64,000 bases of DNA from Chalara sp. BL73 (Eukaryota; Ascomycota; Leotiomycetes; Helotiales). Location: assembly GCA_918026815.1 (NCBI GenBank), contig CAKJVC010000061.1, positions 496,001 through 560,000 on the forward strand, read 5' to 3'. Position numbers and translations under genes: made by a program. How positions within the stretch are numbered: position 1 is the stretch's first letter; the number at the start of each line of letters is the position of its first letter. Positions 60,133 to 64,000 of the stretch are shown here, in pieces. The notes beneath the pieces were generated by a model. That model was not told the origin of the DNA. It was given only the letters and a program-made list of their open reading frames with translations, and did no database searches.

Positions 60133-62425
60133 ATGACACTCCATCAATGCTATGAATGTGAGCGGGTGTTTGTCGATCAGCAGGCCTGCAAACAGCATTG
60201 CGATGCTTTAGATCAGTAAGTTACAGCAGTTGCTGTCCCTCTCTTTCTGTTTCTCTTTTCCTTTTCCCCTCCTTGAAGTCAGCCCCTTGACAGTCCCTCC
60301 GTCAGAAGGCGATAAGCGCCTTACTATACTCGTTTGAGTATGAACGAATTCCTTCCTACAACCCTTCCCTTGCCTACAGTACATGCTAACTAACTCACCA
60401 ACCACCGGAACTCAGTTATCGAAAATGGGACTGTGATGACTGTCCTTCTTCTTTCCACAACAAAGATGATCTAGATTGCCATCGAGACCACGACTGCAGC
60501 ACCATAAAGTCGTTACCTTTCTGCAACGAATGCAATCAACAGTAAGTTGTCTCCCTCATTCTGCTTCTCCTTATTGCGCGTAGGAGCCAGAATGCTCAAT
60601 GCTCACTATGATATTTATAGCTTCCCCACTGATGCCAGTCTTGCCGCACATGACTCTCGTCTTCATCACCATCGTTGCGGCAATTGTGAAAAGACTTTCA
60701 GGACAGAAGCGGCGAGAGATATGCACTTTAGAGATGTTCATATTCTCTACTGTGACCACTGCGACTGGTCATCTACCTCCAATGAGCGTCTACGCGTGAG
60801 TAACAAGCCATGCGATATGCTTATGCTCCTTTCCATTCAATATCCTGCGGAATACTCACGTCTAAGCATAAATTGTGATAACCAAACAAACCAGTGACTT
60901 ACTAATTCTCTATGTAGGCGCATCTTCACTCAAAGCACGAGTTCTTCTGCCGCGAATGCAACCGTAATTTTACCTCGTCGAATGCTCGCGCTTCTCACTA
61001 CGCCAATGCTGCTATTCACAACCACACCTGCATCAAGTGCCATCAGAAGTTCGTCAATGCTACCGCACTACAGGAGCACCACAATTCAACTCACGTTTTT
61101 AAATGCGTCAAATGCCCTGCAACCTTCGAGACGCAAGTCCTTTGCCGGGAGCATCACGACTCTGCCCACGTGTTCAAATGCACGAGTTGCTCCTACGTAT
61201 TTGATACTTTGACCTCTCATGAACAGCACTACGCAGCAGTTCATGCCATCGAATGTCCCTGGTGTGGCGAACCTATTAGAAATCAGGCTCTTCTTGAGCA
61301 CCATCATGCGGTTCACCATGCTTCATGCATACCAGTGTGTATGGGTACCAAGAGTGTGCCATATCAACCTTTCGTAGAGGAAGATTCAAAGGTCAAAGGT
61401 CAAATTCTCACCTTCCACAACACCGCCTTCCATCATAAGTTCTCTGCCGAAGAGCTCAGGCTGGCTGATTATGCTCAAGGCCACAGATACTTCGGGTTAA
61501 CTCCTTGCTTAAAGTGTCGATATTGTGCGGCGACATTTACTACTCCAGAATTGCGGGACGGGCACGAGTCAGTGCATGCATTTGATTGTGAACTCTGCAG
61601 GTATGTATTATTAAGATACGATATCGGACTTTTGAAATTTTCGGCCGTTTCCCTGATTAAAAAAGATATCTTTATTGAATATTGAACCAAGGTAAAACCA
61701 CTTACCAACTGTTCTAGGGAGTCGTTCGCATTGATCTCGGGACTGTTGCACCACCAGAGGCTCCAGCATCCATTTATCAAGTGTAAGTATATTTAGTAAT
61801 TGGCTGCTCTCTCTCACATCCCCTGAGCCTCGAGTATTGGTACTGAGTATATTTTGTAGGCTCGAGATGTTTGGAGACTTTTGAGAATGGAGATGGACTT
61901 ATTCAGCATCATGTATCAGTGCACATGCCTAAGATTAACGACTCTGAGAACATGGCGCCACCTGGTGAGAGAGCAGCACCTGCGCAGAGTGAAAACTCAA
62001 ACTTGATTATGGATGAGAGCTCGGCTCTGATTATATTCGGAAGCCAGAATCGGATCACAACCCTGGAGAACGATGAGTCTGCCCTCAACGCCACCAATAG
62101 CTCTGCTCTGATTGAATCTGAGACGACAGACGATACCAACACTTCAGATAGTAATAGCAAGTCCTTGCAGAAAACCACAACAAAATATCCTAAGGAACTA
62201 CCCGGGAAGATAGCTTCCCAGGATCTGGTCCATACCTGCGGCGATTGCAACATCACATTCGAAAGCGATTTAGAATTACATGTCCATGTTGTGAGTTCTC
62301 CATTCCATATGCCTCGCAATTTCGACTGCTACGAATGTGGTGTGAGCTTCCCAGATCAGTATATTTTACTGCGGCATATCGAATCCAAAGCCCATACCAC
62401 ACGTTGGGTTTTGACCATGGTCTGA
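60133..62425 (+). CDS. C2H2 zinc-finger protein with about 15 fingers
   Basis: Exons 60133-60215, 60416-60541, 60621-60795, 60918-61600, 61718-61782 and 61860-62425 give 565 residues. About 15 Cys2-His2-like fingers run nearly the whole length, starting with CYECERVF and ending with CYECGVSF; clear ones include CIKCHQKFVNATALQEHH and CVKCPATFETQVLCREHH. A Ser/Asn/Thr-rich spacer (near residues 420-480) splits fingers 13 and 14. Linkers between fingers are short but lack the TGEKP form, so it may bind RNA, protein or DNA. Intron 1 is long (200 nt) and pyrimidine-rich. Long tandem C2H2 arrays are uncommon in fungi. Role unknown. Confidence 0.82.
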
Positions 62426-63081
62426 GCTGAGTTTTTATCGGAAAGTCCGATGCCATAATTAGATAGTACAGAAGGTAGCAGTATATTACTTTATGATGTA
62501 AGACCAACTCGCAAGGAATATGATCGATTTACATGATGCTATGCTATGGGAGATGGTCTGGAAAGATTACAGGTGGAATCCACTGACAGTGCATATGCCA
62601 AAATCACATGTGGCTGACGAGATGTATGTCTAGAATAAACCCCAATTAATTCATTTTCTTACCTTCAATGTACCTTCTAAACGCATCGCATGTACTAGTT
62701 ATGAATCTTTTTGTCCATCTGTTGTCGTCATTGGTTTTTAGGATTTGTTCCTAATCGTAAAACTTAAGCCTATCTAGCATCACAGAATCCCTAACGGCTC
62801 TGCATTGAGCAAAGGAAGGTCCCACCCTTTCAACTAGAGCAAATTAAACAGCTGAGATATGTAGAATAGAAGGAGCTATCTTGTCCACTCGAGGAAGGGG
62901 GAAAACGGTTATTAGCGGTACGTCTGCATCAAAAGAGTAATGGGTTTGCAAAAACCTTCCTCATACATGTTACTTCTTTTCTTACAATATTCTATCCAGC
63001 ATTGTCATATACATTTGCTTCTAGACACTAACATCTAAGCTTTTGGCATACGTACTTACTCCAAAATACCGGTTTCCCACT
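62426..63081. other. Intergenic
   Basis: No gene seen in about 650 bp, AT-rich. Confidence 0.6.
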
Positions 63082-63919
63082 ATGGGTTACGTGGTCTCCG
63101 CGCTCCAACAAGAACGGATCATCACGGAAGAGTTGAAGTTGGAAGTAATCCGTCGTGGATTGGCAACAGAGAGCGAGTTTATGGCACGGTTTGAGACAAT
63201 ATTTGCACGAGTTTGGACACCGAACCCCAATGACGAAAGTCTCCGGAGATTCCGCGCGAATGAAAGTATATGGGAGTATTATGGTATGTAGAACCCTCAA
63301 TTATAGAAACTAGAACTCAACCTCACGGAAGAACATCCTTGGTTTTATTTAGCCAGAAATATTAGAGCAATTCTCTTGTTTATTTTTTTCAGAGCGATTG
63401 CACTAACATGACCTAGAAAGAGAAGACCCTGGAAACCCACTCCCTAACAACCTCATAAACCCTATGAGGTTCTTTGACGAAAACAAGAGGTGGTCAATGG
63501 TACTAAAACGAGGGCGGGCTGCGACACACTCCCCAATTCTCCAATCGAGGAGCTTATCAAGCTCATTTTCGGCACAGGCTACAGTTCAAGCACCTGTGTT
63601 TCAATCTGTCTCAAGCAATACTTCTAGTGTTATGTTTGGAGGTCGAGCTACTCCCCCCCAGTCAACTTTCGCCGGCTCAGACGATATGCCAAGCTTTGGT
63701 AATGACGTTCAAACAACTTCTTATGCAGGACAGAATGGGAAAGTGGCGGATGAAGCCGCTTCAACCATTGCGAAGCGAGCCAGGTGCGAGGGCGGAGGCA
63801 GTGATCAGACACGGATGGACATAGACCCTCCCTCCTCTCACAACAATAGTGATGGCCAAATAGTCGTCGACAGAGAGCCAAGTCCTCTGAGTCTCGAAAA
63901 TAGCTCGCCTACTAATTAG
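63082..63919 (+). CDS. Small hypothetical protein, low-complexity C-terminus
   Basis: Exons 63082-63283 and 63417-63919 give 234 residues from MGYVVSALQQERIITEEL. The N-terminal 70 residues look helical; the rest is rich in Ser, Gln, Pro and Thr, with a Lys/Arg spot (IAKRARCEG) like a nuclear signal and an acidic end. The acceptor at 63416 was preferred over a better pyrimidine tract at 63392 because the latter leads to a stop. Family not recognised; the model is uncertain. Confidence 0.5.
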
Positions 63920-64000
63920 GGGAAGCAGGTCGGGTATGAGTGAGATACCCATGTCATAGTTGGTGGGGAAGCGAGAGTCATTTGATGTTGCAGCACTTTG
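63920..64000. other. Window end, 3' flank
   Basis: Only 81 bp remain after the last stop; nothing can be said. Confidence 0.6.

Noticed and set aside
59822..60136. 104-codon ORF just before the zinc-finger gene
   Set aside because: Overlaps the chosen start in another frame and has only low-complexity His/Thr content.

Overview
The window looks like nuclear DNA of a filamentous ascomycete (Pezizomycotina). Genes carry short GT-AG introns (mostly about 45 to 120 nt) with CTAAC/CTGAC-like branch sites. There are fungal-only families (Zn2Cys6 regulator, Clr5, 2EXR, DUF6590, fungal BTB proteins), and gene order does not follow operons. The protein style suits Leotiomycetes, but that placement is an impression. 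I saw no tRNA, rRNA, CRISPR array or intact transposon. Exon joins were worked out by hand from splice signals and frame.

Layout: 1.1-2.4 kb arylamine N-acetyltransferase; 2.6-3.0 kb a possible decayed ankyrin gene; 4.5-5.6 kb secreted tyrosinase. A housekeeping block follows: MLH1 (+), RPN1 (-), RIO2 (+). Next come a broken 2EXR gene, a serine carboxypeptidase, a decayed BTB gene (17.1-18.4 kb), an MFS sugar transporter and a coiled-coil protein. The second block has MCM6 (-), an M28 aminopeptidase, RNase H2 subunit C (-), PEX12 (+) and a Zn2Cys6 transcription factor (-). The right half is mostly accessory: a Clr5-TPR protein, a two-HKD phospholipase D-like protein, a broken DUF6590 gene, an acyl-protein thioesterase-like hydrolase, an interrupted TPR-CHAT protease-like gene, a secreted lactonase-fold protein, a 2EXR protein, an NAD(P)-binding epimerase, a 15-finger C2H2 protein and a small hypothetical gene.

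How the genes connect: MLH1 (mismatch repair), MCM6 (replicative helicase) and RNase H2C (ribonucleotide removal) act in DNA replication and repair. All three have ACGCGT (MCB-like) sites upstream, in pairs or a cluster, which suggests shared G1/S control. RPN1 and RIO2 share a divergent promoter of about 300 bp. Secreted hydrolases and oxidases (tyrosinase, carboxypeptidase, aminopeptidase, lactonase) point to a saprotroph or plant-associated lifestyle.

Most unusual points: (1) two long introns (170 and 175 nt) in unrelated genes share related sequence, a candidate introner-like element; (2) the MCB pairs; (3) several fungal-expansion genes carry single premature stops that fit C-to-T type mutation, next to intact housekeeping genes; (4) an 85-bp nested hairpin sits in the broken 5' part of the TPR-CHAT gene.
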